Shown here: in pieces, positions 33,817-42,047 of the stretch
Numbering within the stretch: position 1 is the stretch's first letter
How the letters are laid out: every line of letters begins with the position of its first letter
NCBI GenBank assembly: GCA_012103295.1
Contig: WLXB01000009.1
Coordinates: 1 to 50,995, forward strand
Origin: Alphaproteobacteria bacterium
GTDB lineage: Bacteria; Pseudomonadota; Alphaproteobacteria; Rhodospirillales; Rhodospirillaceae
Reading direction: 5' to 3'
Length of the DNA stretch: 50,995 nucleotides
Position numbers and translations under genes: made by a program
The notes under the pieces: generated by a model
The model's database searches: none
The model's input: only the letters and a program-made list of their open reading frames with translations
What the model was told of the DNA's origin: nothing

Positions 33817-34602
33817 TCAATTAGGTTTCAATATTGCGATTGATTGACCTAATGCGGCCCCGCCGTATGGTGCATCGGCACTGTCAATGAATGCTTCACA
33901 TTGAAACCCGAGGTTTTCGGCCCACAGTTCGATTGCGTGCCGCTCAATAAAGGTATTGAGATGACGAGACGCGTTTAAACGCTCTCCTTTGACCGTTCCC
34001 TCGAATGCCGGCCAATGGTTAGGTTCTGCAAATTCCAGAAAAGAAAATACAACGCGCCCAGTCGGCTTCAAGACGCGGTGCATCTCCTCTAGGTAAAGGT
34101 ATGATTCCGCGTGGTGCAGATGTGTGAGTAGGCTGAAGGCGCAGATTATGTCAGCCGAGGCTTTCTCTAGCGGAAGCGTTAGCGCCCAGTTAGCGAGAAA
34201 GCGGTAATGGGTGGGGGCTTTTGTTCGAGCGTAGTCTAACAGGGCCTCCACGACGTCAATGCCGCAATAGTCGATTTGCATCTCTTGAGAGAGACTGTGT
34301 GCCAACCGGCCACTTCCGCAACCCAGGTCAACTAAACTCATGCCGTCACTAAGGCCGACATGGCGAAGTACGTTTTTCTCGATAACGCCAATTTCCTCGT
34401 AGCGCCCGCCAACAGCTATCTCCATGGCTTTATCGAGTGGATGGATCGCCATCAATTCATGTACGTAACGCGCATAGTCTCGAACAAAGTGATACTTATC
34501 CCGCAGCGCCGGGTCATCAGGCAGTTCTGCAGGCTTCGTTAAACGATGAATTTTTGACCGAATTCTGTTCAGCATAAATGGACCAGCTTTCAAAGAGAGC
34601 AT
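33817..34602 (-). CDS. Class I SAM-dependent methyltransferase
   Basis: 261 aa from ATG 34602; an alternative ATG at 34575 gives 252 aa, and neither has a strong ribosome-binding site. SAM-binding motif I is SLVDLGCGSGRLAHSL, motif II CGIDVVEALLDYA, and ADIICAFSLLTHLHHAESYLY and LKPTGRVVFSFLEF complete the fold. The substrate is not evident; similar stand-alone enzymes modify small molecules, lipids or surface sugars. It is convergent with tRNA-Lys. Confidence 0.9.
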   Translation of the reverse strand: MLSLKAGPFMLNRIRSKIHRLTKPAELPDDPALRDKYHFVRDYARYVHELMAIHPLDKAMEIAVGGRYEEIGVIEKNVLRHVGLSDGMSLVDLGCGSGRLAHSLSQEMQIDYCGIDVVEALLDYARTKAPTHYRFLANWALTLPLEKASADIICAFSLLTHLHHAESYLYLEEMHRVLKPTGRVVFSFLEFAEPNHWPAFEGTVKGERLNASRHLNTFIERHAIELWAENLGFQCEAFIDSADAPYGGAALGQSIAILKPN

Positions 34603-34636
34603 ATTGGGTCATCAGGTTCAGGCCATGCTGGGCCCG

Positions 34637-34717
34637 TTAATCCCTACAGTCTTGAAATCTACGTTCACTGTTGTCAATTCCCTCAATTAAATCATGATTT
34701 ATGCTGCTTTCTCGTGG
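34637..34717. repeat. Repeat cluster A upstream of the DUF1838 relic
   Basis: Contains TTAATCCCTACAGTCTTGAAA (34637-34657; split: TTAATCCCTAC, AGTCTTGAAA), a 25-bp block with GTTCACTGTTGTCAATT (34663-34678), and GCTTTCTCGTGG (34706-34717). All three recur downstream of the DUF1838 gene at 35924-36004, with 19 of 21 bases equal in the first block and 12 of 12 in the last. The order of the second and third blocks is exchanged between the copies. Confidence 0.65.
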
Positions 34718-34894
34718 GCGGACGTCGGACCTGATCTTTATGGTCGGCTCGGCTTTGCCAAGACGGTTCGAGTCTGGCTGGGGCTGCCAACGAACGTCAA
34801 AGCATGGTGGAAGCATAAAGATGACCGCGCGATTCTGATGGGATTATCGCCAGACTCGCCCGACTTCTGCTGCTATGGTTTTTCTTTTTCCTAA
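34694..34894 (+). CDS. Doubtful 66-codon frame, possibly a gene remnant
   Basis: The frame reads MIYAAFSWADVGPDLYGRLGFA then a Trp/Lys-rich middle and SPDSPDFCCYGFSFS, split here for clarity as ADVGPDLYGRLGF. That piece is reminiscent of the acceptor-side helix of GNAT acetyltransferases, but nothing else of the fold is present. There is no ribosome-binding site, and its start lies in repeat cluster A. It occupies the otherwise gene-free 34603-34909. A remnant or chance frame is more likely than a working gene. Confidence 0.2.
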   Translation: MIYAAFSWADVGPDLYGRLGFAKTVRVWLGLPTNVKAWWKHKDDRAILMGLSPDSPDFCCYGFSFS

Positions 34895-34909
34895 TTTAAG
34901 GAGTCTCTA

Positions 34910-35872
34910 ATGCTACGTCGTCATTTTCTTGCAGAGGGAGCCGGGTTGGCTGCAGCCGGGCCGGTCACACAGGCTAATGCGGCCGATGCGCCGACGTTGA
35001 CCGGGCCGTACATTGATCTCACGACCGGCAAGGGTAACATGAACTTGCGGGCTCGCATGGCTGGGGACTTGGACGAAAGCAAAGTCAAGTACGGCAGCGT
35101 CACAGGAATCGTGTCGGGCGTGCGGCCGGGCGAAAAAGTCAAAGACCTCTTCGGTTTTGAAGTGGTCAGTGTCGGCAGGAACGAGCGCTAACCGGATGGC
35201 ACATATCGGAACTTGCACCGTGAATCCATTCTATACACAGACCTCGCGACCGGAGAAATTCTGTCCGACTACGTGAATCCGTACATGGACGAGAAAGTCC
35301 GCGTGGTCGATGTGACCAACGACCCGTGGAATATCCACATCGCTGATTACATCAACGTCGGCGGGCCGTCCTATGGCGGACTCAACAAAGAGGCGAATGC
35401 CGGCCGCAAAGAATACATTTTGAATTGGTCTCACTCGGGCAATGGAATGATTACGGCCTTGACGAACATCAACCTGTACTACCCGTCTGCGCTGAAGCCG
35501 GACAAGTGGCTGCGGGAAAGCTCAGGCGCGATGAACCGAGTCTCTGAATGTTATACCCATGTGCTCAGCCTCGCCGACGCGCAAAACGAAAACCTGACCA
35601 CTGTGAAAAAGACGGGTACGTGGTCGCGCGTGACACCCTGGCTGCCATGGTTGCTTATGGGGCAGGCGCCGGGTCACTGTCTCTATCAGTCAACTGTCAC
35701 GTCGTTGGATGGGATCGACGGCTTCAAGAAAAACGTGCTGGCGCACATGGAGAAGCATCATCCCCATATGCTGGAAGCGCCGCCACCAGAATCCTGGGAC
35801 AAGCCAAACTTGTCGAGCATCGAATGGTATGCCCGGACTGAAGAGCCCGCGCCCATGAAAGCTGGATCCTGA
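34910..35872 (+). pseudogene. DUF1838 family protein interrupted by one in-frame TAA
   Basis: A single reading frame runs from ATG 34910 (AAGGAG upstream) to TGA 35870-35872, broken only by TAA at 35189-35191. On both sides the frame is the same (303 bases from 34910 to the next ATG at 35213). The first part, with an export-like N-terminus (LRRHFLAEGAGLAAAGP), gives GPYIDLTTGKGNMNLRAR and LFGFEVVSVGRNER; the second continues PDGTYRNLHRESILYTDL, VNPYMDEKVRVVDVTNDPW and SSIEWYARTEEP. Together this is a complete DUF1838 protein of unknown function. CAA to TAA would be one transition. Pseudogene, readthrough or base-call error are all possible. Confidence 0.82.
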
Positions 35873-35923
35873 CGGCAACCACAGTCTAGCGGCCGTGGCC
35901 TATGGTCACGCCGCTAATGCTGG

Positions 35924-36004
35924 TTATTCCTTACAGTCTTGAAAAGGTTTGCTTTCTCGTGGCTTATGCCTCTTGAATTCTGCGCTCACTGTTGCCAATT
36001 TCCC
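35924..36004. repeat. Repeat cluster B downstream of the DUF1838 relic
   Basis: TTATTCCTTACAGTCTTGAAA (35924-35944; split: TTATTCCTTAC, AGTCTTGAAA), GCTTTCTCGTGG (35951-35962) and CGCTCACTGTTGCCAATT (35983-36000) match the blocks in 34637-34717. It lies 60-140 bp before the start of the GldA-type ATPase gene and might also contain its promoter. Confidence 0.65.
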
Positions 36005-36059
36005 GATAAATCCCCGCTACAAGGGGCAAGGTGCTGGCAAAAATAAGGAGGCACGCACG

Positions 36060-37016
36060 ATGGAGACCATGGTCGAACTCGACGGGCTGTCAAAACACTT
36101 TGGACCCTTTGTCGCGGTTGACGGCATCAGCCTGACCGTCGGCAAGGGCGAAGTCCTTGGTTTCCTCGGTCCCAATGGGGCCGGGAAGTCGACCACCATG
36201 CGTATGGTTGCGGGTTTTCTTGCACCGACGGCGGGCACCGCCAAAGTGTGCGGCCACGATGTGGCACTTGATCCGGTTAAGGTGAAATCGCTCCTCGGCT
36301 ATATGGCCGAAGGCTCGCCCGCATACGAAGATATGACGGTTCGGGCCTTTCTTACTTTCATCGCTGAGGTGAGGGGACTGAGCGGGCAAGCCGCCAGGAC
36401 GCGGATCGAAGAGGTGGTGGCCAAGATCAAACTGGAAGACGTGATTGATCGCTCTATCGAAGTTCTATCGAAGGGCTATAAGCGTCGGGTCGGGATGGCC
36501 CAGGCCATTTTGCATGATCCACCGGTCCTTATTCTGGACGAGCCTACTGACGGACTCGACCCCAATCAAAAACATCACGTGCGTACGCTGATTGAAGAGA
36601 TGGCTGCTGAGAAAGCCATTATTGTTTCGACGCATATACTGGAAGAAGTCGAAGCTGTTTGTACGCGGGCCGTCATTATCGGCAATGGGCGGCTACTCGC
36701 CGATGGCACGTCCGAGGAGCTGCTGCACAAATTGCCAGAACATAACGCCGTGCACATCGTCGTTAGGGCAGACGTTGCAACGGGTGCAGTTGCCAAGCTA
36801 CAGACGGCCAACGGAGTTTCTGGCGTTACTCAAACAACGCGCACTGACGGTACGATGGAAATTCAATGTGTGGCGGATGGCGACACTGAAATTCTAGACA
36901 CCGTTGGTTCCGTATTGCGTGAGAACACGATTGCCTATTCACAGCTTTACAAAAACCGGGGCGACCTTGATGCCGTCTTCCGGCAGATCACGGCGGGAGG
37001 GTCCACTCATGCGTAA
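36060..37016 (+). CDS. ABC transporter ATP-binding protein, GldA-like
   Basis: 318 aa from ATG 36060 with AGGAGG 8 nt upstream. Walker A FLGPNGAGKSTTMRMV, ABC signature LSKGYKRRVGMAQAI, Walker B VLILDEPTDGLDPNQ, and the switch histidine in IIVSTHILEEVEA are all intact. The C-terminal about 80 residues are an ABC-2-type regulatory extension. It pairs with the permease whose ATG overlaps its 3' end, and with GldG-like and DUF4340 genes. Such four-gene sets occur in many non-gliding bacteria; the substrate is unknown. Confidence 0.94.
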   Translation: METMVELDGLSKHFGPFVAVDGISLTVGKGEVLGFLGPNGAGKSTTMRMVAGFLAPTAGTAKVCGHDVALDPVKVKSLLGYMAEGSPAYEDMTVRAFLTFIAEVRGLSGQAARTRIEEVVAKIKLEDVIDRSIEVLSKGYKRRVGMAQAILHDPPVLILDEPTDGLDPNQKHHVRTLIEEMAAEKAIIVSTHILEEVEAVCTRAVIIGNGRLLADGTSEELLHKLPEHNAVHIVVRADVATGAVAKLQTANGVSGVTQTTRTDGTMEIQCVADGDTEILDTVGSVLRENTIAYSQLYKNRGDLDAVFRQITAGGSTHA

Positions 37017-37743
37017 TCTCTGGATCATCGCCAAGCGCGAACTCTACAGTTACTTCACCACGCCAATGGCCTTTATCTTCATCGCAATCTTTGTTGCGAT
37101 GACGGGCGCGTTTACCTTCTATATCGGCCGCTTTTTCGACCGCGGTCAGGCGTCCTTGGAGCCGTTCTTCAGCTTTCATCCGTGGCTCTACCTGTTGCTC
37201 GTGCCCGCGGTTGCGATGCGTCTTTGGTCAGAAGAACGCAAAAGCGGCACGATAGAGCAGTTGCTCACATTACCAATCACGACAACCGACGCCGTGCTTG
37301 GTAAATTTCTGGCGGCTTGGTTGTTCTGCGGTATAGCTCTGGCTTCAACATTTCCAATTTGGATTACCGTGTCCTATCTCGGCGATCCAGATCACGGTGT
37401 GATTGGCTTAAGCTACATTGGCAGTTTCTTGATGGCCGGTGCATTTTTATCCATCGGAGCCTGCATGTCGGCGTTAACCCGCAATCAAATAATCGCGTTT
37501 ATCGCAGCCGCCGCTGTGTGTTTTATCTTCACCATGAGCGGCCTTGATCTCGTACTCAACTTCTTCCGCACTTGGGCGCCGCTATTCCTTGTTGATGTCA
37601 TTGCAGCCTCGAGCTTCTTGGTTCGATTTGAATCAGTGACCCGCGGCGTTATGGAGTTTCGTGACGTGGTCTTCTTCTTATCGATGATCGCGTTTTGGCT
37701 TTTCGCAACGACAGTCGCAGTCGATGCGAAGAAAGCGGCATAG
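37009..37743 (+). CDS. ABC-2 type permease, GldF-like
   Basis: 244 aa from ATG 37009 (GGGAGGG upstream), overlapping the ATPase stop by 8 bp. Six hydrophobic segments are visible, beginning TPMAFIFIAIFVAMTGAFTF. RLWSEERKSGTIEQLLTLPI is the conserved cytoplasmic loop of ABC-2 permeases. It should form the membrane channel for the upstream ATPase. Confidence 0.92.
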   Translation: MRNLWIIAKRELYSYFTTPMAFIFIAIFVAMTGAFTFYIGRFFDRGQASLEPFFSFHPWLYLLLVPAVAMRLWSEERKSGTIEQLLTLPITTTDAVLGKFLAAWLFCGIALASTFPIWITVSYLGDPDHGVIGLSYIGSFLMAGAFLSIGACMSALTRNQIIAFIAAAAVCFIFTMSGLDLVLNFFRTWAPLFLVDVIAASSFLVRFESVTRGVMEFRDVVFFLSMIAFWLFATTVAVDAKKAA

Positions 37744-37757
37744 GGAAGGGCGAGACC

Positions 37758-39656
37758 ATGACAAACATTGATAAGAGCCGCTTGGCCTTAGTCGCTGTCG
37801 CCGTTGCCGCGGTTCTATTTCTGGCTGTGAATATTATTTCTCAGACTGTGTTTAGTGCGGCGCGAATAGATGTCACAGAAGGTCGTGTCTTTACGCTGAC
37901 TAAGGAAACGATTCCTGTTTTCCAAGAGATTCAGGAACCGATTGTCGTGCGGGTCTATTTTTCACAAGCGTTATCAGAAGCGAGCCCACGCCACGCGGTT
38001 TATTTCCAACGGGTTCGTGATCTACTGAGCCAGTATTCGGCGCTGTCGGGCGGTATGCTGCAGGTCCAATATTTTGACCCTGAACCGTTTTCCGATGTTG
38101 AAGACCGAGCAGTTGGCTTTGGTCTCCAAGCGGTGCCGCTTGGCGACATTGGTGAGGTCGGCTACTTCGGCCTTGCAGCAACCAACTCGACCGATGATCA
38201 GGAAGTCATTTCTTTCTTCAATCTCGAGCGTGAAGCGTTCATCGAGTATGATCTCACAAAACTGGTGTACACGCTTTCCAACCCTGAGCAGCCGAAGATC
38301 GGCTTGATTACCTCGTTGCCCGTCGACGGCGGCATGACACCTGGTATGGGAGGTATGGGGGGCACCCCAACGCCACCATGGCAGATCATGGATCAGATGC
38401 GCGATTTCTTTGAGGTTGAGCGTCTCGATGCTGACTTGGATGAGATTGGTGAAGATATCGACGTCTTGGTTTTGGCCCAGCCAGATGGACTGAGTGTTAC
38501 AGCGGCTTACACAATCGATCAGTGGGTTCTGTCTGGTGGTAAGGCTGTTGTGTTTGCTGATCCGAACCTGGAATCGGGAAGTCCGCCGCCACAGGGCGGC
38601 ATGCCCGCACCAAGTGACCTGACCCATACCAAAACACTGTTGAAAGCTTGGGGTGTGACACTGGACGAAGGTGTTGTCGCTGGTGATATCCAAGCCGCCG
38701 TTCGGGTGAACACTGCTGCTGGTGGGCGACCGGTTATTTCGGACTACCCCGCGTGGCTGAACCTGCAAGCGGATGCACTCGATCAGGATGATACAATTAC
38801 CGGAGATCTCAAAAATCTCACTTTAGCGACGGCGGGAGTTCTGACTCCCGACGCTGAGACACCCTTGGATATTCGCCCACTGATTCAAACCAGCACCGAG
38901 TCCATGAAAATCGCTGGGGATAAGGTGATTGGCCTACCCGACGTGGTCGCACTGTTCCGTGAGTTTGAGCCATCCGGTCAACGGCTACTGTTAGGTGCTC
39001 GTATTACCGGGTCGGCGATGTCTGCATTCCCAGGGGGCTTGCCTACAGGCGGTGACAACGCGGAAAATGGGGAAGACGGCCACATTGCTGAAGCAGTGGA
39101 GCCGATCCAGGTCGTCGTCGTATCTGATGCCGATATGTTGGCTGATCGCTTCTGGGTTCAAGAAAGTAATTTCTTCGGCCAGCGCATGATTGTGCCGACC
39201 GCCGATAACGCGGCATTCCTTATCAATGCGTTAGAAAACCTTACCGGGACACCGGCTTTGTCGTCGCTCCGGGGGCGCGGTCAAATCAGCCGACCATTTA
39301 CCGTGGTTGAAGACCTGAGACGTGATGCTGAGCAACAATTCCGCTCTAAAGAAACGGAGTTGCTTGGTCGCCTCGAGTCCTTACAGGGGGAAATCAGCGC
39401 GATTCAAGTTAATCAAGTCGGCCAAGGCGAGAGCCTGATCAATGACGATGATCAACGGGCGATCACCAACTACCGATCTGAAATACTCTCGACGCGCAAG
39501 GAATTGCGAGAGGTGCAACGCGGTCTGCGCGAGGATATCGATGAACTAGAAGGGCTTCTCAAGTTTATCAATATCGCGGGTGTGCCAATTGTCTTCGGCG
39601 GGCTGATGATCGTTCTGGCGTTTTTGCGTCGTCGCCGCACCGCAGCAGCAGTTTGA
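37758..39656 (+). CDS. GldG family ABC-associated membrane protein
   Basis: 632 aa from ATG 37758 with GGGAAGGG upstream. There is an N-terminal transmembrane helix (LALVAVAVAAVLFLAVNII), a large periplasmic part with the GldG/auxiliary-ABC core (VTEGRVFTLTKETIPVFQE, IVVRVYFS, VLVLAQPDGLS), a predicted coiled coil at about 535-605 (RSKETELLGRLESLQGEIS, ELREVQRGLREDIDELEGL) and a C-terminal transmembrane helix ending LRRRR. In Flavobacterium GldG is needed for gliding; here the role is an unassigned envelope process. It lies 14 bp after the permease. Confidence 0.92.
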   Translation: MTNIDKSRLALVAVAVAAVLFLAVNIISQTVFSAARIDVTEGRVFTLTKETIPVFQEIQEPIVVRVYFSQALSEASPRHAVYFQRVRDLLSQYSALSGGMLQVQYFDPEPFSDVEDRAVGFGLQAVPLGDIGEVGYFGLAATNSTDDQEVISFFNLEREAFIEYDLTKLVYTLSNPEQPKIGLITSLPVDGGMTPGMGGMGGTPTPPWQIMDQMRDFFEVERLDADLDEIGEDIDVLVLAQPDGLSVTAAYTIDQWVLSGGKAVVFADPNLESGSPPPQGGMPAPSDLTHTKTLLKAWGVTLDEGVVAGDIQAAVRVNTAAGGRPVISDYPAWLNLQADALDQDDTITGDLKNLTLATAGVLTPDAETPLDIRPLIQTSTESMKIAGDKVIGLPDVVALFREFEPSGQRLLLGARITGSAMSAFPGGLPTGGDNAENGEDGHIAEAVEPIQVVVVSDADMLADRFWVQESNFFGQRMIVPTADNAAFLINALENLTGTPALSSLRGRGQISRPFTVVEDLRRDAEQQFRSKETELLGRLESLQGEISAIQVNQVGQGESLINDDDQRAITNYRSEILSTRKELREVQRGLREDIDELEGLLKFINIAGVPIVFGGLMIVLAFLRRRRTAAAV

Positions 39657-39669
39657 GAGGATTGAAACA

Positions 39670-40740
39670 ATGAATACGAAAAACTTCTCAGCGTTAGTCG
39701 GTGTCACTGCGGTTGCAGTCGTTATTGCAGGTTGGGTGATTGTGAGCCGACCAGCCACTGAATCATCGGATTTTGATGGCACTTTGGTGTTTCCTGGACT
39801 CCTAGAGTCGATTGATGATCTCGATACTGTTGTGGTTCGTCACAAGGAGGGTTTGTCGACGTTAAAGTTGACGGAGACTGGCTGGGTGTTCGTTGAGCGT
39901 GACAATTATCCAGTTCAAAGCGACAAGATCGGGGAACTCCTGGTCAAACTGACTCGCATGGAGAAAGTCGAGCCCAAGACGAAGTTGGCCGAAAAGTATG
40001 ACCGCCTCGACCTCGTCGACCCTGAAGACAAAGAAGACACGCGGGCGAAGGAAGTCGTGCTTAAGAATACTTCCGGCGATGACATAGCGCGTTTGATGGT
40101 GGGTAAGCGCAAGTTCACCCTCGGAACGACCGAAGGCGGCACCTATGTTTTACTGGCGGACGATCCACAGGCCTGGCTTGTTACGGGTGAATTGAACCCA
40201 GGCGCTCGGCCTCGAGATTGGCTCGTTCGTGAGATTTCAAACATCAAAAATGATGACATCCAGCGCGTCAGTGTGGTTCACCCCGATGGTGAGAGTCTCG
40301 CGGTGAACAAAGACACACCGGAGCAGGCGAACTATACGATCGAGAACGTTCCTGCGGGCATGGAACTAAAGCGCGACAGTATTGCCGACGATATGGGACG
40401 CGTTCTGTCCAACTTGCTGCACGACGATGTTAAGAAGGCGGACGGCTTCGTCTTTCCGAGCGATAAAACTATCCGGGCAAAATTTGAAGGCTTTGCTGGG
40501 TTCACAGTTCTGGTTGAGTTGATCGAGGACGGTGATGAGAACTGGCTCCGATTCCAGGGTGTTCCACCAGAACAAACGGCGGGTGAAACCGATGAGGACG
40601 CGTCGAACTGGACGCAGGTGATGGCCGAATTGAACACCGCGACAGAGGGCTGGGTCTATCAGCTCCCCGGATATGAGGTTGCAGCCATAAAGAAGCGTAT
40701 GGCGGACATGGTGAAAGAGCCTGAGGACGGCGGTGTTTAA
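39670..40740 (+). CDS. DUF4340 domain protein
   Basis: 356 aa. One N-terminal membrane anchor (FSALVGVTAVAVVIAGWVIV), then a periplasmic DUF4340 region (VVRHKEGLSTLKLTETGWVF, KLTRMEKVEPKTKLAEKYDRL, LGTTEGGTYVLLADDPQAWL). DUF4340 genes usually follow GldG-like genes; the function is unknown. GAGAGGATTG before the ATG; 13 bp after gldG. It ends the four-gene operon. Confidence 0.92.
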   Translation: MNTKNFSALVGVTAVAVVIAGWVIVSRPATESSDFDGTLVFPGLLESIDDLDTVVVRHKEGLSTLKLTETGWVFVERDNYPVQSDKIGELLVKLTRMEKVEPKTKLAEKYDRLDLVDPEDKEDTRAKEVVLKNTSGDDIARLMVGKRKFTLGTTEGGTYVLLADDPQAWLVTGELNPGARPRDWLVREISNIKNDDIQRVSVVHPDGESLAVNKDTPEQANYTIENVPAGMELKRDSIADDMGRVLSNLLHDDVKKADGFVFPSDKTIRAKFEGFAGFTVLVELIEDGDENWLRFQGVPPEQTAGETDEDASNWTQVMAELNTATEGWVYQLPGYEVAAIKKRMADMVKEPEDGGV

Positions 40741-40852
40741 GCACCTCGCACCTTAGGAGCGCCTTTTTGCAGGCCCTATTTTTTCTGGGGCGACAGGCTG
40801 TATAGTTGAAGACGACCACATCAGTGTTTTTCTTGCGAACCGGGGGGTAGCA

Positions 40853-41065
40853 ATGATTAATTTTTGGACGATTCAGGCCTTCTATTGCCTCAGTGGCATT
40901 GGGTTTTTTATTCAAGACCTGTTTGCGAAAGTGCCAATGGGTGACGCGATGGTGCGTGCCTTTATTTGGCCCTACGCCCAAAAGGATCGCATTGCTGATT
41001 TCTTTACCGGAACGATGATGGGCTATCTCAATGACGGGATAGCCATGGTTACGGGCTTCTTTTAG
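40853..41065 (+). CDS. Small membrane-associated protein, unknown (70 aa)
   Basis: ATG 40853 with GGGGGG 6-7 nt upstream. Two hydrophobic stretches (WTIQAFYCLSGIGFFIQDLF near the start, TGTMMGYLNDGIAMVTGFF at the end) separated by a short charged loop KDRIAD. The strong ribosome-binding site and full-length coding composition favour a real gene, but the family is not recognised. Its stop overlaps by 3 bp the stop of the convergent 52-aa gene. Confidence 0.6.
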   Translation: MINFWTIQAFYCLSGIGFFIQDLFAKVPMGDAMVRAFIWPYAQKDRIADFFTGTMMGYLNDGIAMVTGFF

Positions 41066-41220
41066 TCCGGCTGGTTTTCCCGTTCGCGCCACATTGCGAT
41101 GGTGCGAGCAATACGCTCACGCCGAAGACGGCAGCCCTCACAGGGCAGCAGGGCTGCGACTGCAAAAAGCACGAGCGGAACGCCGACAACGAGTGCGGCA
41201 AAGATCTGCCACTGAGTCAT
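41062..41220 (-). CDS. 52-aa single-span membrane protein with CxxC motif
   Basis: ATG 41220-41218 overlaps the stop of the upstream ferredoxin gene (ATGA), so it is translationally coupled. The protein reads MTQWQIFAALVVGVPLVLF then AVAALLPCEGCRLRRERIAR and a charged tail ending ENQPD, with one hydrophobic helix (about 6-26), a CEGC pair at its end and an Arg/Glu-rich cytoplasmic tail. The two cysteines could bind metal or be redox-active. The coupling to a [2Fe-2S] protein supports a real gene. The function is unknown. Confidence 0.68.
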   Translation of the reverse strand: MTQWQIFAALVVGVPLVLFAVAALLPCEGCRLRRERIARTIAMWRERENQPD

Positions 41221-41549
41221 TCTAAAGAGTCCATTTCCGCTTTCTGCCGTGATACTTGGGCTTTAATGGCTTCGATGATTTCGTCGAGGTTTTCTTCGGT
41301 CACACCGCTATATAGTTCACCACGCTGAACTTTTAAGTTTGGGCCGATCTTGCAGTTGTTCATGCATGGACTGCGAATCAATTTGGCCGGTATTGATTGT
41401 TCCAACAGTATTTTCTCGATTTTGTCCGCGAGTTCGCGGCTGCCACGTCCAGCGCAAGACGGCAGCGCATCCTTATTGAGCCGCTTATTCGTACACAGAC
41501 GAAGGTTGAACAGCGGCTTCTCTGACGGAATGTAATCAACTTCAAACAT
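41217..41549 (-). CDS. Thioredoxin-like [2Fe-2S] ferredoxin domain protein
   Basis: 110 aa. Four cysteines fit the thioredoxin-like [2Fe-2S] fold: one in RLCTNKRLNK, one in LPSCAGRGSRELADKIEK, and the pair SPCMNNCKIGPNLKV. The end SGVTEENLDEIIEAI is the usual last helix. Such proteins transfer electrons or act as maturation partners; the partner is not known. It is in an apparent operon recG-NUDIX-ferredoxin-52 aa membrane protein, 31 bp after the NUDIX gene. Confidence 0.9.
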   Translation of the reverse strand: MFEVDYIPSEKPLFNLRLCTNKRLNKDALPSCAGRGSRELADKIEKILLEQSIPAKLIRSPCMNNCKIGPNLKVQRGELYSGVTEENLDEIIEAIKAQVSRQKAEMDSLE

Positions 41550-41580
41550 GACGCCTATTTAGGCAGTTTGCCGCCGTAAC

Positions 41581-42045
41581 TCAATCGATAGCGGACAATT
41601 TCTCGGCGGCTTCTTGTACGATGCGCACGGTTTCAGACCACTCTACATGGTCCGCAATGGCAGCTACTGAGACCCAGCGCGTTAAATCCGCATCGCCACC
41701 GGCTAGTGGCGTTCCGTCCTTAAACCAAGCGGCATAGTCAACCAGAGTGTAGTGGCGGATGAGCATGCCCTGGTCGTCGTGACGGATCAGATCAACCACA
41801 TCGATCAAAACAGGCTCGGAAATGGAAACACCGGTTTCTTCCAGAATTTCACGATGTGCTGTTTCGAACAGAGTTTCGCCAGGTTCCTGGCGCCCGCCCG
41901 GAATGGTCCATAGTCCTTTGTTGGGTTCTTGGCCTCGTCTAATCAGAAGAACCTGCTCGTCTTTATTGATAACGACAACGCCCACACCGACCTGGGGGAA
42001 ATGCTCGGTACCGGACTCAACCTTTGTTTTAGCATTGCTCGTCAT
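41581..42045 (-). CDS. NUDIX hydrolase
   Basis: 154 aa from ATG 42045, 2 bp after the recG stop; TTG 42051, overlapping that stop, is the alternative. The Nudix box is GGRQEPGETLFETAHREILEETGV, matching Gx5Ex7REUxEExGU (shown in parts: GGRQEPGETLF, REILEETGV). It hydrolyses nucleoside diphosphates linked to another moiety; the exact substrate is unknown, with ADP-ribose or oxidised nucleotides as possibilities. Confidence 0.93.
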   Translation of the reverse strand: MTSNAKTKVESGTEHFPQVGVGVVVINKDEQVLLIRRGQEPNKGLWTIPGGRQEPGETLFETAHREILEETGVSISEPVLIDVVDLIRHDDQGMLIRHYTLVDYAAWFKDGTPLAGGDADLTRWVSVAAIADHVEWSETVRIVQEAAEKLSAID

Positions 42046-42047
42046 AT

